DNA of 64,000 nucleotides. It comes from CBDFGN01 sp965247065 (lineage in GTDB: Bacteria; Bacteroidota; Bacteroidia; Cytophagales; Cyclobacteriaceae). The notes beneath the pieces were generated by a model. The model did not search any database, was not told the origin of the DNA, and saw only the letters and a program-made list of their open reading frames with translations. Below are positions 26,057 to 35,541 of this stretch, piece after piece. Every line of letters begins with the position of its first letter. Within the stretch, counting starts at the first letter, position 1. The stretch is from the NCBI GenBank assembly GCA_965247065.1, contig CBDFGN010000006.1:2976001-3040000 (forward strand). Direction: 5' to 3'. A program made the translations under genes and the position numbers.

Positions 26057-27085
26057 CGTGAGTTCGATATAAAATAGAGTAGTTTATTGATAGAAAAAAG
26101 GCAGAAAATTAGTATATTAAGTCATTGACAATCAACAAAATAACTAATATTTCTGCCTATGTTAACTGCTACTAAAATTACTGAAATTTTTTGTTCCATT
26201 GACGATTTTTGTCTGGATTTTGTCCCAAAATTGGAAAAAAGATTGCTGGGAAGTAAAAAGCGCAACAAACCTGGTAAGCTTTCTTTATCCGAAGTAATGA
26301 CTATACAGGTCTTGTTCCAGATCTCAGGATATCGAAATTTCAAGACCTTTTACAACACATACGTTTGTGGCCACTTGCGCTCCTTCTTTCCTGATGTGGT
26401 AAGCTATAACCGAATGGTAGAACTTTGTAGTGGAAGTCTTCTGCCAATGGCTATTTATCTGAAAACACAAGGGACTGGACAGTGTACAGGTATAAGTTTT
26501 ATAGACAGCACTCCGTTAAGGGTCTGTCATAACAGACGGATCCATAACCATAAAGTATTTGAAGGGTTAGCTAAAAGAGGCCATTGTTCCATCGGATGGT
26601 TCTACGGGTTTAAGCTCCATCTTATCACTGCTGATACGGGTGAAATCATCGATTTTATGCTCACACCGGGCAATGTGGATGACAGAAAGCCTCTTAAAAT
26701 TGAACGGTTTATTAAGAAATTATTCGGAAAGCTCTTTGGTGATAAAGGCTACATCAGTAAGGAACTTTTTAAAAATCTGTTCTTCCGCGGAGTCCATCTG
26801 ATAACCAAACTCAAACGCAATATGAAGTCCTCATCCTTAACCCCCATCATGGATGCTATAATGCTCCGTAAAAGGGCTATTTGTGAGACTATCATTGATC
26901 AACTTAAAAACATCTTCCAGATTGAACACTCCAGGCACAGGAGCCCAACTAATTTCCTTACCAACCTTTTCTCGGCTTTAATCGCTTACAACTTTTGCGA
27001 AAAAAAGCCCTCAATCAAATTGAACTACCAGGACACCGGTCAACTCTTTCTCGCTCTTTAATCATTCCTTATTGTCGAACTCACG
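26057..27085 (+). mobile_element. IS982-family insertion sequence inside the IS110 transposase
   Basis: 1029 bases with terminal inverted repeats CGTGAGTTCGA (11 perfect bases, then partial). It is flanked on both sides by the direct repeat TTAATTAA (26049-26056 and 27086-27093). The size is normal for IS982. Intact transposase, clean ends and duplication indicate a recent insertion. Confidence 0.9.
26159..27061 (+). CDS. IS982-family transposase
   Basis: 300 residues from an ATG. The DDE core is visible: SFIDSTPLRVCHNRR (first Asp), IGWFYGFKLHLITADTGEI, FMLTPGNVDDRKPL, LFGDKGYISKEL (second Asp) and RAICETIIDQLKN (Glu). Length and motif order match IS982. It appears complete and could be active. 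It fills almost the whole element, starting 102 bases from the left end and stopping 24 bases before the right end. Confidence 0.92.
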   Translation: MLTATKITEIFCSIDDFCLDFVPKLEKRLLGSKKRNKPGKLSLSEVMTIQVLFQISGYRNFKTFYNTYVCGHLRSFFPDVVSYNRMVELCSGSLLPMAIYLKTQGTGQCTGISFIDSTPLRVCHNRRIHNHKVFEGLAKRGHCSIGWFYGFKLHLITADTGEIIDFMLTPGNVDDRKPLKIERFIKKLFGKLFGDKGYISKELFKNLFFRGVHLITKLKRNMKSSSLTPIMDAIMLRKRAICETIIDQLKNIFQIEHSRHRSPTNFLTNLFSALIAYNFCEKKPSIKLNYQDTGQLFLAL

Positions 27086-27931
27086 TTAATTAAAGTCATC
27101 ATCTGCTTTGAGCATACCGGGTTGTATTCTCTGCCACTGGCTGTTTTTTTGACTGAACGCCAGATATTGTTCTGCATGGTGCCGGGTTTAGAGATCAAGC
27201 GATCGTTAGGGATCACCCGGGGGAAAAGTGATGTAATTGCTGCGGGGGTGATTGCCGAGTACGCCTATTTGCGTCGCCACAGAATCAAGCTTTATCAGTT
27301 GCCTTCTAAGGCGATCTTAAATCTCAAAAGTTTGTTATCCTTTAGAGAGCGGATGGTCAAACAAAGGGCTGGATGCAAGGCATCTTTGCAGGAAATGAAA
27401 GCCTTTGTGAAGGTGGTTGATAATCCGATGCTATTCCGTGCCCAGGAGCAGCTGATCAGCCATTTGGACCGGCAGATCAAAAGGGTAGAAAAAGAGATCC
27501 AGCGGATCATTTCCGAGGATGGCGAGTTAAAAAGAATCTTTAACCTGGTCAGCTCGGTAAAAGGCGTGGGATTAATTTTGGGATCCAGTTTTTTGGTCTA
27601 TACCAATTGCTTCACCGCCTTTGAAACCTGGAGGAAATTTGCCTGTTACAGTGGCATAGCTCCTTTCCCCAACCAATCGGGCATCAGCTGGAAAGGCAAG
27701 AGCAAGGTGCATTATCTGGGCAACAAGAAGTTGAAATCCCTCTTGTCCAACGCCGTTGCTAGTTGCATTCAATATAATCCGGAAATGCGGGTATATTACC
27801 AAAGAAGACTGGCTGAAGGCAAAAATAAGATGTCTACATTAAACATTATCCGAAACAAGATCGTGGCCAGAGTCTTCGCAGTAGCTAAAAGAGGAACCCC
27901 TTATGTGGACACACTCAAATTTGCAGCCTAA

Positions 27932-28230
27932 GAATCGGACATTTCTTAGATTATTAATTTGGTTAAGTCTTAGAATACCGTCCGATACTGTCATATTTAG
28001 AAGGTATTCTGGGAGGTATTATGGTGCAGAAAATTGTCTTCACGGTAAAAAAACTAACGCAGTTTGAGAGGAACCCCGGATTTTAGTAGGTTAAGCGGTC
28101 TAAACTGGGGCAGTTCTCGGATGAATGTTAGAAAGATTGTAGCGATGAGGGGTGATCACAGGAGAATCCAGTCGGGCCGTTAGTTGTAACTCTCGGTGAA
28201 TATTGCCTACCCTGTTGATGTCTCTTCTTC
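27932..28230. other. IS110 3' non-coding region and flank, no gene
   Basis: No coding frame is supported. It contains the element's right end (position uncertain) and one unit resembling the 17-bp repeat at 28089-28100. Confidence 0.4.
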
Positions 28231-29709
28231 TTATTTCAATTCGTCCGGAAATGACAACAAATCAAGATCCCATATGACCGGAAAAATGAAGTAGATAAAG
28301 ATCATGATGATAATTATCGACAAAATGTTCAGCAAAAACCCTGTCCGAATCATGTCTTTCATTCTAATATAGCCGCTACCGAAAACAATCGCATTTGGAG
28401 CTGTGGCCACCGGCAGCATAAATGCGCAGGACGCGGCAATGGTAGTTCCGACCATCAAGGTATATGGATGGACGTCAATTACCCCTGCCATGGAAGCCAC
28501 TATGGGCATCATTAGGGTGCATGTTGCTATATTCTGGGTGATTTCAGTTAGGAAGTTTACCCCGGAAACAAGGACCAGAAGGATTATCCAAAAAGGGACT
28601 CCTTGAAGGAGGTAAAACTTGCCACCGATCCAATCGGTCAAACCGGATTCACTAAAAGCCGCCGCAACGGCCAAGGCGCCTCCAAAAAGCAGAATAACCC
28701 CCCAGGGAAGTTTCTGAGTTGTTTCCCAATCCATCAATCTCTGATTAGGTTTTTCTTTTGATGGGATGAAGAATAACACTAAGGCACCGATCAACACGAT
28801 GATTCCATCATTTACGGCAGGAAATAAAGGATTGATCAAATATCGTCGGGACATCCACGCAAAGGCAACTAGCGTAAATACAGCCAAAATCCACTTTTCC
28901 TCAACCTTCATCTTGCCCAGATCCGCCAATTGTTGCCGTATTATTTCGTGACTGCCTGGTACCTTCTTTGAGCTCAAACTGAAGGCATTAAACGCCAAAT
29001 GCCACCAGCACACTCCTAGTAGCGATACTGAGATAGGAAAGCCGATCATAAACCACTGGTCAAAAGCCATCTCCTGATCGTAAATATTCTTGACGCTTTC
29101 GGCAAAAATTAAATTCGTTGGTGTACCTATTAACGTGGCCATCCCGCCAATTGAGGCAGAGTACGCAATGCCAAGGACTAAAGCCTTCCCAAATTTTTCG
29201 GCGCCCTTTATCTGCACCTGGCTCTCTTCCAAAAAGTATTGGTACTGGCTTATTATTGATAGCGCGATTGGCAGCATCATTACGGTGGTAGCCGTGTTTG
29301 AAATCCACATAGACAACAATCCAGTGGCAGCGATAAAGCCCAACAGGATTTGGCGCATGTTGGTGCCTGTGATTGAAATGATATTCAGGGCAATCCGCCG
29401 GTGCAGGTTCCACTTTTCCATGGCGAGAGCGATCAAAAACCCGCCCAAAAAAATGAAGATGATCGGTTTGGAATAGTTCAGAGCCACCCCCCCAATGTCA
29501 AGACCTGCGGCAAGGGGAAATAGCACAAGAGGTAATAGTGAAGTTGCCGGGATCGGAATCGTTTCAGAAACCCACCAAATGGCGATCCAAAGAGTCCCAG
29601 CCAGCACAGCGTAGGCAGACTGATTCATGTCCTCCGGGTGGCCCATTAACATCAAGGCCAAAAATACCCCGGGGCCTAACAGAATAGATATCTTTTTGAA
29701 AGCAGTCAA
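28231..29709 (-). CDS. DASS-family sodium:dicarboxylate symporter (SLC13 type)
   Basis: 492 residues with about 11-12 membrane helices. The two conserved Ser-Asn-Thr-like sites that bind sodium and carboxylate are in GLLSMWISNTATTVMMLP and, in variant form, NFLTEITQNIATCTLMMP. GGFLIALAMEKWNLHRRIAL is also typical of the family. It imports C4-dicarboxylates or related di/tricarboxylates with Na+. It fits the organic-acid side of this region. Confidence 0.88.
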   Translation of the reverse strand: MTAFKKISILLGPGVFLALMLMGHPEDMNQSAYAVLAGTLWIAIWWVSETIPIPATSLLPLVLFPLAAGLDIGGVALNYSKPIIFIFLGGFLIALAMEKWNLHRRIALNIISITGTNMRQILLGFIAATGLLSMWISNTATTVMMLPIALSIISQYQYFLEESQVQIKGAEKFGKALVLGIAYSASIGGMATLIGTPTNLIFAESVKNIYDQEMAFDQWFMIGFPISVSLLGVCWWHLAFNAFSLSSKKVPGSHEIIRQQLADLGKMKVEEKWILAVFTLVAFAWMSRRYLINPLFPAVNDGIIVLIGALVLFFIPSKEKPNQRLMDWETTQKLPWGVILLFGGALAVAAAFSESGLTDWIGGKFYLLQGVPFWIILLVLVSGVNFLTEITQNIATCTLMMPIVASMAGVIDVHPYTLMVGTTIAASCAFMLPVATAPNAIVFGSGYIRMKDMIRTGFLLNILSIIIIMIFIYFIFPVIWDLDLLSFPDELK

Positions 29710-29748
29710 CCGGAGGCTTTTATTAGTTAATCGCCCAAATTAGTCAAT

Positions 29749-30861
29749 TTAAACCTCCAGTTCGATTTCGGAACCGGTCTTAGCCGCTTTCACGATCCCT
29801 TCAATGATCTTCAAATCTTTCAACCCCTCTTCGCCCGAAACTTCACTCGTCAGATCGTTTTTGATACAGCGTACAAAGTCGTCCATATGGGCCGCCTGTT
29901 GATTGACTTGGGGGAAATCCATTTTCCCATCAATGGTTTCGCCGTGGATCGGTCCATAGGTATATGCCGGTTTTAAACTAAACCAGCCATCAGTGGCCGC
30001 ACAGTGAAGACGCTGAATATTTATCGCGTAGCTGGTGTTGCAGGTGGCTACAGCACCGCCAGGAAGGGTTAGCTGAAAGGACATGGTTTCATCTACTTGT
30101 GCAAATTTTAGCGGATCGGTCTTGTGCTCTTGGGCGGTGACTGATATGGGCTCTAAACCGGTCACGTAACGGGCTGCCTGAATGCAGTAGATTCCAACAT
30201 CCACAAGTGCACCTCCCCCTGCAAGGTCCTTTTTGAGCCTCCACTGGGTTGGATCACCAATTTGGAAACCCAAACTTGCTTCCATGATTTTTAGGTCGCC
30301 ATATACCTTTTCCTGTCCCAGTCTCATAGCCTCCCGATTGTGTGGTTCAAAATGAAGGCGGTAGCCAATGGCCAATTTCCGATTAGCCCTGGCGCAGGCA
30401 TCGATCATCAGTTGTCCCTCTGCAACCGAGATCGCCATGGGCTTCTCACAAATCACGTGTTTTCCCGCCTCCGCTGCGCGGATGGTATACTCTGCATGCA
30501 TTGAGTTAGGCAAAACCACGTAAACGATATCAATATCTTTATTCTGAGAAATCTCATCATAGTTCCGATAAGTATATATATTGTTCTCCGGAACATTATA
30601 TTTTGCCGCCCACTGCCGGGCCTTCTTCGGAGATCCAGAAACTAAGCCACGTAACTGACAATGTTGGGTTTCGAGTAAGGCGGGAGCCAATTGTCCCCCG
30701 GCGTAACCCCCCAGACCCACCAGGGCTACTCCCAATTTTTTTGGATCGTCCCTACTCAATCCTACCCTGGGGAGACCCAGAGCACCACTCACTCCCATGG
30801 CACTTACCAATCTTTGGCTAAATCTCCTTCTGGAGATATTCCCTTTGGTCAAATGATTCAT
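29749..30861 (-). CDS. Gfo/Idh/MocA oxidoreductase (glucose-fructose oxidoreductase-like)
   Basis: About 370 residues from the ATG at 30859-30861. The frame opens 9 codons earlier, but the Tat-type signal ISRRRFSQRLVSAMGVSG sits better after the second Met. Then VALVGLGGYAGGQLAPALL, VYVVLPNSMHAEYTI, HVICEKPMAISVAEGQ and AIGYRLHFEPHNREAMRLGQ. The GYRLHFEPHN and GGGALVDVGIYCIQAARY segments match the glucose-fructose oxidoreductase subgroup. Probably a periplasmic sugar oxidoreductase with bound NADP. Confidence 0.87.
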   Translation of the reverse strand: MNHLTKGNISRRRFSQRLVSAMGVSGALGLPRVGLSRDDPKKLGVALVGLGGYAGGQLAPALLETQHCQLRGLVSGSPKKARQWAAKYNVPENNIYTYRNYDEISQNKDIDIVYVVLPNSMHAEYTIRAAEAGKHVICEKPMAISVAEGQLMIDACARANRKLAIGYRLHFEPHNREAMRLGQEKVYGDLKIMEASLGFQIGDPTQWRLKKDLAGGGALVDVGIYCIQAARYVTGLEPISVTAQEHKTDPLKFAQVDETMSFQLTLPGGAVATCNTSYAINIQRLHCAATDGWFSLKPAYTYGPIHGETIDGKMDFPQVNQQAAHMDDFVRCIKNDLTSEVSGEEGLKDLKIIEGIVKAAKTGSEIELEV

Positions 30862-31045
30862 TTTAGCTTCAAAGTTTAGAATTTTCAACTATTATAGCGT
30901 CCAAATTTAGGGTACCACCTTTAAGTGCCGGCTTAACTGGAGCCGTTTTAAGTTATGAAAAAATTCCTTATGCGGTTATTGGCCTCAACGGTTCTGGTAA
31001 TTACTTCTCTCTTTGGCAAGAGCGAAACTAATAAATGTAATTCCT

Positions 31046-32722
31046 ATGGGTTTTAGTTCCATCGATTACGTCGTCTTTGCAGGTTACGGATGTCTAATTA
31101 TTGGGATTGGTCTATGGGTATCAAGAGGCAGGGGGAAAACTTCTGAGGACTATTTCCTGGCCAGTAAATCACTTCCCTGGTGGGCCGTTGGGGCATCGCT
31201 TATTGCAGCAAATATTTCAGCTGAGCAGTTCATTGGCATGTCGGGCTCGGGTTTTGCCATAGGGTTGGCAATCGCCTCATACGAATGGATGGCGGCAATT
31301 ACACTTTTGATCGTAGGGAAATTCTTTCTCCCCGTTTTTATTAAACAAGGTTTATATACAATTCCCGAGTTTGTTGAGAAACGGTACAGCACTAATCTAA
31401 AGACCATCCTGGCTGTATTCTGGATCTGCCTTTTTATTTTTGTAAACCTGACTTCGGTACTCTACCTGGGTGCAACGGCTATAGACACCATTTTGGGGGA
31501 CGGTACCGGATCTACTCTGTTATATGCTATTGTTGGCTTAGCCATGTTTGCTGCTGCCTATTCCCTTTGGGGAGGATTGGCCGCCGTTGCCTGGACGGAT
31601 GTGGTACAGGTGGTTTTGTTAATTACGGGCGGTCTGATAACGACTTTCATAGCACTATCGCATGTCTCACCGGACGGTGGTGTTATTTCAGGCTTTAAAA
31701 CCATTTATGAGACCGTTCCAGCCAAGTTTTCAATGATACTTGAAAAGGGAGAGATCATAACCCCCAACGGAAAAGATGCCTGGCTGGATTTGCCGGGCTT
31801 ATCGGTTTTGATTGGGGGCTTGTGGGTAGCCAATCTTTATTACTGGGGTTTTAACCAGTACATTATCCAGCGAACGTTGGCGGCCAAGAGTTTAAGAGAA
31901 TCCCAAAGAGGGATTGCTTTTGCAGCGTTTCTAAAATTATTAATTCCGCTTATCGTAGTCGTTCCCGGTATTGTTGCCTATGTGATGAATACCGGTCCCG
32001 ACGGGGTAATAACTGGCCAGTCACTGCACAGTTCTTTTGTTGGCGAGGGAGGGGCTGTTATCAGTGACAATGCTGCCCCATGGTTGATTCGCAGCTTTAT
32101 ACCAACAGGCTTGAAAGGACTGGTACTGGCTGCCCTGGCCGCAGCAATTGTCTCTTCCTTGGCCTCGATGCTCAATTCCACCGCTGCTATTTTTACGATG
32201 GACATTTACAAACCCCATATTAATAAGTCCGCAACTGAGGGTAATCTGGTTATGGTAGGCAGGATCTCAGCAGGTGTGGCCTTGTTGACTGCCATTTTTC
32301 TAGCCCCTCAACTCAGCAATCTTGAGCAGGTTTTCCAGTATATTCAGGAATATACAGGGATCGTTAGCCCCGGCATCCTAGCGGTATTTATGTTGGGTCT
32401 GTTCTGGAAAAAGACTACCAATAATGCAGCGATTATCGGCGCGATTCTGTCGATTCCCATCGCTCTTTATTTCAAGGTTGCCCCCAATGGATGGTCTGAT
32501 AATGCCCTCTTTCTGAATTTACCTTTTATGAACCAAATGTTTTGGACGTGGATTCTGTCGATGAGCGTCATGGTAGCGGTGAGTTACCTGGAAGGTAAAG
32601 GAGCTGATCATGAAAAAGGGATTGTCCTGTCAAAAGAGTTATTCTCTACCGGCCCTGTCTTCAATATATGCGCCTTCTTGATCAGTTTGATCCTGGTCGC
32701 ATTATATGCAATGTTTTGGTAG
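31046..32722 (+). CDS. SSS-family sodium:sugar symporter
   Basis: About 558 residues from the ATG at 31046 (an in-frame TTG at 31013 is less likely). 13-14 membrane helices. Seen: SSIDYVVFAGYGCLIIGIG, the SGLT-like ISAEQFIGMSGSGFAIGLA, the family signature WGGLAAVAWTDVVQVV, and NQYIIQRTLAAKSLRESQRG. This subgroup (SGLT-like) imports sugars with sodium. The downstream Gfo/Idh and ribokinase genes on the same strand support a sugar substrate. Confidence 0.88.
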   Translation: MGFSSIDYVVFAGYGCLIIGIGLWVSRGRGKTSEDYFLASKSLPWWAVGASLIAANISAEQFIGMSGSGFAIGLAIASYEWMAAITLLIVGKFFLPVFIKQGLYTIPEFVEKRYSTNLKTILAVFWICLFIFVNLTSVLYLGATAIDTILGDGTGSTLLYAIVGLAMFAAAYSLWGGLAAVAWTDVVQVVLLITGGLITTFIALSHVSPDGGVISGFKTIYETVPAKFSMILEKGEIITPNGKDAWLDLPGLSVLIGGLWVANLYYWGFNQYIIQRTLAAKSLRESQRGIAFAAFLKLLIPLIVVVPGIVAYVMNTGPDGVITGQSLHSSFVGEGGAVISDNAAPWLIRSFIPTGLKGLVLAALAAAIVSSLASMLNSTAAIFTMDIYKPHINKSATEGNLVMVGRISAGVALLTAIFLAPQLSNLEQVFQYIQEYTGIVSPGILAVFMLGLFWKKTTNNAAIIGAILSIPIALYFKVAPNGWSDNALFLNLPFMNQMFWTWILSMSVMVAVSYLEGKGADHEKGIVLSKELFSTGPVFNICAFLISLILVALYAMFW

Positions 32723-32990
32723 TGATCAGATTGGGTGCAGACTGTGGAATATCAACCGTTTAAAACCCCAATCTTGGCACGAGCAGAGCATTGATTGAAA
32801 GAGGAATGACGTCCTTTAATTCTCTAACTCAGGGCATTGGTTCCACCCAAATCAATTCAATACTTCAGCGATTCAACAAATAACCAATCAACGAATGAGT
32901 GCTGAAGGCTGGGGATCCAGATTGTGTTCCCCTTTCGGAATTGTCATCTTGCATAACGATATTGTAAAAACATCAACTTAGAACTCAGCA

Positions 32991-34337
32991 ATGGCACGCA
33001 TAGACAGACGAAACTTCCTCGAAAAATCCAGTGCAGCCGCCGGGGCGGTATTAATAAACAATCCGTTTCCAGCAATTTCCAGACCCTCGGCAGCCAAAAT
33101 GCGAGTGGCTCTTGTAGGTACCGGAGTCCGGGGAACCAGTATGTGGGGTAGAAACCTGCAAGAGAACTATTCCGATCATCTTGAATTCGTAGGTCTATGT
33201 GACATTAATCCCGGTAGATTAGAGTATGGGAAAAAATACATAGGCGCGGACTGCCCGACCTTCACCGATTTTGAGGAGATGATGGAAAAAACCAAGCCTG
33301 ATACTCTCATTGTCACCACGGTTGATTCTACTCATCACGAGTTCATTGTAAAGGGAATGGAAATGGGCGCCAACGTAATAACTGAAAAGCCCATGACTAC
33401 TGATGAAGTCAAGTGCCAAGAGATACTGGATGCTGAGAGAAAGACTGGGAAAAAGGTCGATGTCACCTTCAACTATAGATATTCACCCCATCGACAAAAA
33501 ATATACGAACTGCTACGAGCCGGTAGCATCGGGGATGTCACCTCGGTCGACTTCCACTGGTATCTGGACATATACCACGGCGCGCAATACTTTAGAAGAT
33601 GGCATGGTTTACGTGAAAAAGGGGGGACATTATTGGTTCATAAAGCAACCCACCACTTCGATCTGCTCAATTGGTGGCTTGAGTCTGAGCCGGAAGAAGT
33701 CCATGCTTACGGCAATCTAGAGTTCTATGGAAAGAATAACTCCTTTCGGCACACCAACTGTCGTCCCTGCCCTCATAAGGATAACTGCCAATTTTACTGG
33801 GATATTACCGAAAGCGAACGTTATACGCAATTATATACCGATCACGAGAAGCACGACGGCTATCTAAGGGATGGTTGCGTTTGGAGGGAAAATATTGACA
33901 TCTATGATAAGATGGCCGTTCAGATCAAATACAAAAATCAGGTTCAGGTTAGTTATTCCTTAACCACATACTCGCCTTATGAAGGTTACCGAATTGCCTT
34001 TAATGGAACGAAAGGCCGTTTGGAAGGATGGATCAAGGAGCGACAACCCTGGGTTGAGGGCGCTTATCACGAGTTGAGATTGACCACCAATTTCGAGTAC
34101 TCGAAGATCATTCAAATACCCCAAGCCTCAGGTGGTCACGGCGGCGGAGATGCCCGCATTTTAAATCGGATCTTCATTAACCCCGATCAACCTGATCCTT
34201 ATCGCCAGGCTGCGGGTACGCGTGAGGGATCCATGTCTATACTTATTGGCATTGCCGCCCGAAATAGCATCGAGTCTGGAAAACCGGTAAGAATCGGGGA
34301 CCTGACCGATCTGGAGCCATTAGCTCAAAGGCCGTAG
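32991..34337 (+). CDS. Gfo/Idh/MocA oxidoreductase with a Cys cluster
   Basis: 448 residues. Tat-like start (RIDRRNFLEKSSAAAGAV), Rossmann part VALVGTGVRGTSMWGRNL and CDINPGRLEYG, signature NVITEKPMTTDEVKCQEI, then DVTFNYRYSPHRQKIYELLR. The insert HTNCRPCPHKDNCQFYWDIT holds four Cys (one outside the CxxCxxxxxC core is absent, three are in the core) and a His, unusual for the family and possibly a metal site. Precedes ribokinase by 39 bases; same strand as the SSS gene. Confidence 0.85.
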   Translation: MARIDRRNFLEKSSAAAGAVLINNPFPAISRPSAAKMRVALVGTGVRGTSMWGRNLQENYSDHLEFVGLCDINPGRLEYGKKYIGADCPTFTDFEEMMEKTKPDTLIVTTVDSTHHEFIVKGMEMGANVITEKPMTTDEVKCQEILDAERKTGKKVDVTFNYRYSPHRQKIYELLRAGSIGDVTSVDFHWYLDIYHGAQYFRRWHGLREKGGTLLVHKATHHFDLLNWWLESEPEEVHAYGNLEFYGKNNSFRHTNCRPCPHKDNCQFYWDITESERYTQLYTDHEKHDGYLRDGCVWRENIDIYDKMAVQIKYKNQVQVSYSLTTYSPYEGYRIAFNGTKGRLEGWIKERQPWVEGAYHELRLTTNFEYSKIIQIPQASGGHGGGDARILNRIFINPDQPDPYRQAAGTREGSMSILIGIAARNSIESGKPVRIGDLTDLEPLAQRP

Positions 34338-34376
34338 TAAGATGCTGTCCTCCAGGCAATTGCTAATCTGGCTTTA

Positions 34377-35300
34377 GTGAAGGAGAGTATCCTTGTAATT
34401 GGTAGCTCCAATCTGGATATGATTCTCCAGGTACCTTCAATTCCAAGGCCCGGGGAGACTATTGGTCAGGGTGGTTTTAGCCAGGCAAACGGTGGTAAGG
34501 GCGCCAATCAAGCCGTGGCAGCCGCTAGGGCTGGAGCAGCCGTTTCATTCGTCTCTTGTGTTGGACAGGATACCTTCGGAACCGCGATGAAAGCGGATTT
34601 TGAAACTGAAGGAATAGATCTCCGATTTGCGCGGACAACTGAATCGGCACCGACCGGGGTGGCCCTTATTTTTGTCGACCAGCACGGTGAGAATGCAATT
34701 GGTGTTGGTCCAGGTGCGAATTTTAAACTTTCCAAAGAGGATATCGATCGGGCATCTCCTGCGTTTGAAAAGTGCGATCTGGTGTTAATTCAGCTGGAAG
34801 TTCCCTTTGAGGTGATCCGGTATAGCATTGAAACCGCCCGCAGTTTTAACCTGCCGGTCATCCTTAATCCGGCCCCAGCAGCCGTATTGCCTGATGACCT
34901 CATGGCAAAGGTTTTTGTTCTGGTCTTGAATGAGACTGAAACCGAGGTTGTTACCGGAATCATTCCGGGAGATCAGAAGAAACTCGAAGCAGCGAGCCTG
35001 CAAATTCTGGATAAAGGAGTCGAAAACGTCATCATCACTTTGGGAAAAAGTGGATCCTATGTGGGAACCACAACAGAGGCTAAAATTATTAAGGCGTCCA
35101 ATGTCCAGGCAGTTGATGCCACAGCTGCAGGCGATGTATACTGTGGAAATTTGGCGGCAGGCTTGAGCCGGGACCTTTCGTTGTTTCAGTCAGTTGAATT
35201 TGCTACCGCGGCAGCGGCCCTGGCTGTCACTAAGCTTGGGGCTCAACCATCCGCTCCAACACGGAAGGAAACGGAGAGGTTTATGAGGGAACTGGCTTAA
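34377..35300 (+). CDS. rbsK: Ribokinase-like PfkB sugar kinase
   Basis: 307 residues from a GTG. PfkB signatures: VIGSSNLDMILQVPSIPRPG, FSQANGGKGANQAVAAARAG, VILNPAPA, VIITLGKSGSYV, and the catalytic region VDATAAGDVYCGNLAAGL. Ribokinases normally have DTTGAGD; here it is DATAAGD, so the catalytic Asp is kept but the first oxyanion-hole Gly is Ala. It phosphorylates a pentose or related sugar with ATP in the cytoplasm. The substrate may not be ribose because no rbs genes surround it. Confidence 0.82.
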   Translation: MKESILVIGSSNLDMILQVPSIPRPGETIGQGGFSQANGGKGANQAVAAARAGAAVSFVSCVGQDTFGTAMKADFETEGIDLRFARTTESAPTGVALIFVDQHGENAIGVGPGANFKLSKEDIDRASPAFEKCDLVLIQLEVPFEVIRYSIETARSFNLPVILNPAPAAVLPDDLMAKVFVLVLNETETEVVTGIIPGDQKKLEAASLQILDKGVENVIITLGKSGSYVGTTTEAKIIKASNVQAVDATAAGDVYCGNLAAGLSRDLSLFQSVEFATAAAALAVTKLGAQPSAPTRKETERFMRELA

Positions 35301-35478
35301 GGCTCTGAATTTCGAACCGGCTGAACAGACGCCGCTCAACTCTGCCATCCAGAATCAGGTCACCAGCCTGTAACTCGACTTTTTGAATCTCCGGTAGCTA
35401 TTTGCTTACCTTAGGATTGCCAAATTGATAAATTTACTGGTCTAAAAGATTCCACCTCCTAGCAGGAAATAAAAAGAC

Positions 35479-35486
35479 TATTTTTG
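35479..35486 (+). promoter_or_regulatory. Candidate Bacteroidota -7 promoter box
   Basis: TATTTTTG fits the TAnnTTTG box of Bacteroidota promoters, 55 bases before the sulfatase ATG. No convincing -33 TTG was found, so this is weak. Confidence 0.35.
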
Positions 35487-35541
35487 CCTAACCTGCGGAT
35501 CCGAACTGAATCCTATGCACTCAATCATAATCAAGCCTAAA

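Larger units (their letters stand above)
25899..27931 (+). pseudogene. IS110-family transposase, split by IS982
   Basis: The 5' part (from the ATG at 25899) reads IGIDVSKGTFDAHDYLSQAK and runs to 26056; the 3' part runs from 27094 to the TAA ending at 27931. Removing 26057-27085 and one copy of the 8-base duplication gives 996 bases, an exact 331-residue frame through KDLIKVIICFEHTGLY. The N-terminal DEDD RuvC-like domain and the C-terminal Transposase_20 domain (SSVKGVGLILGSS, CYSGIAPFPNQSGISWKGKS) are both complete. At the usual K-x-D-x-x-D-A site the second Asp is Ala (KSDVIAA, codon GCT at 27239-27241), which may itself remove catalysis. Confidence 0.88.
25586..28088 (+). mobile_element. 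IS110-family element, interrupted by an IS982 insertion (ends approximate)
   Basis: The transposase, its long 5' non-coding region (about 310 bases) and a 3' non-coding region are present. The left limit is set where the 17-bp repeat stops. The right limit is set before a single repeat-like unit (GGTTAAGCGGTC at 28089-28100). IS110 elements lack terminal inverted repeats, so both ends are estimates. An alternative right end near 27975 is possible. Without the nested element it would be about 1.47 kb, normal for the family. Confidence 0.6.
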
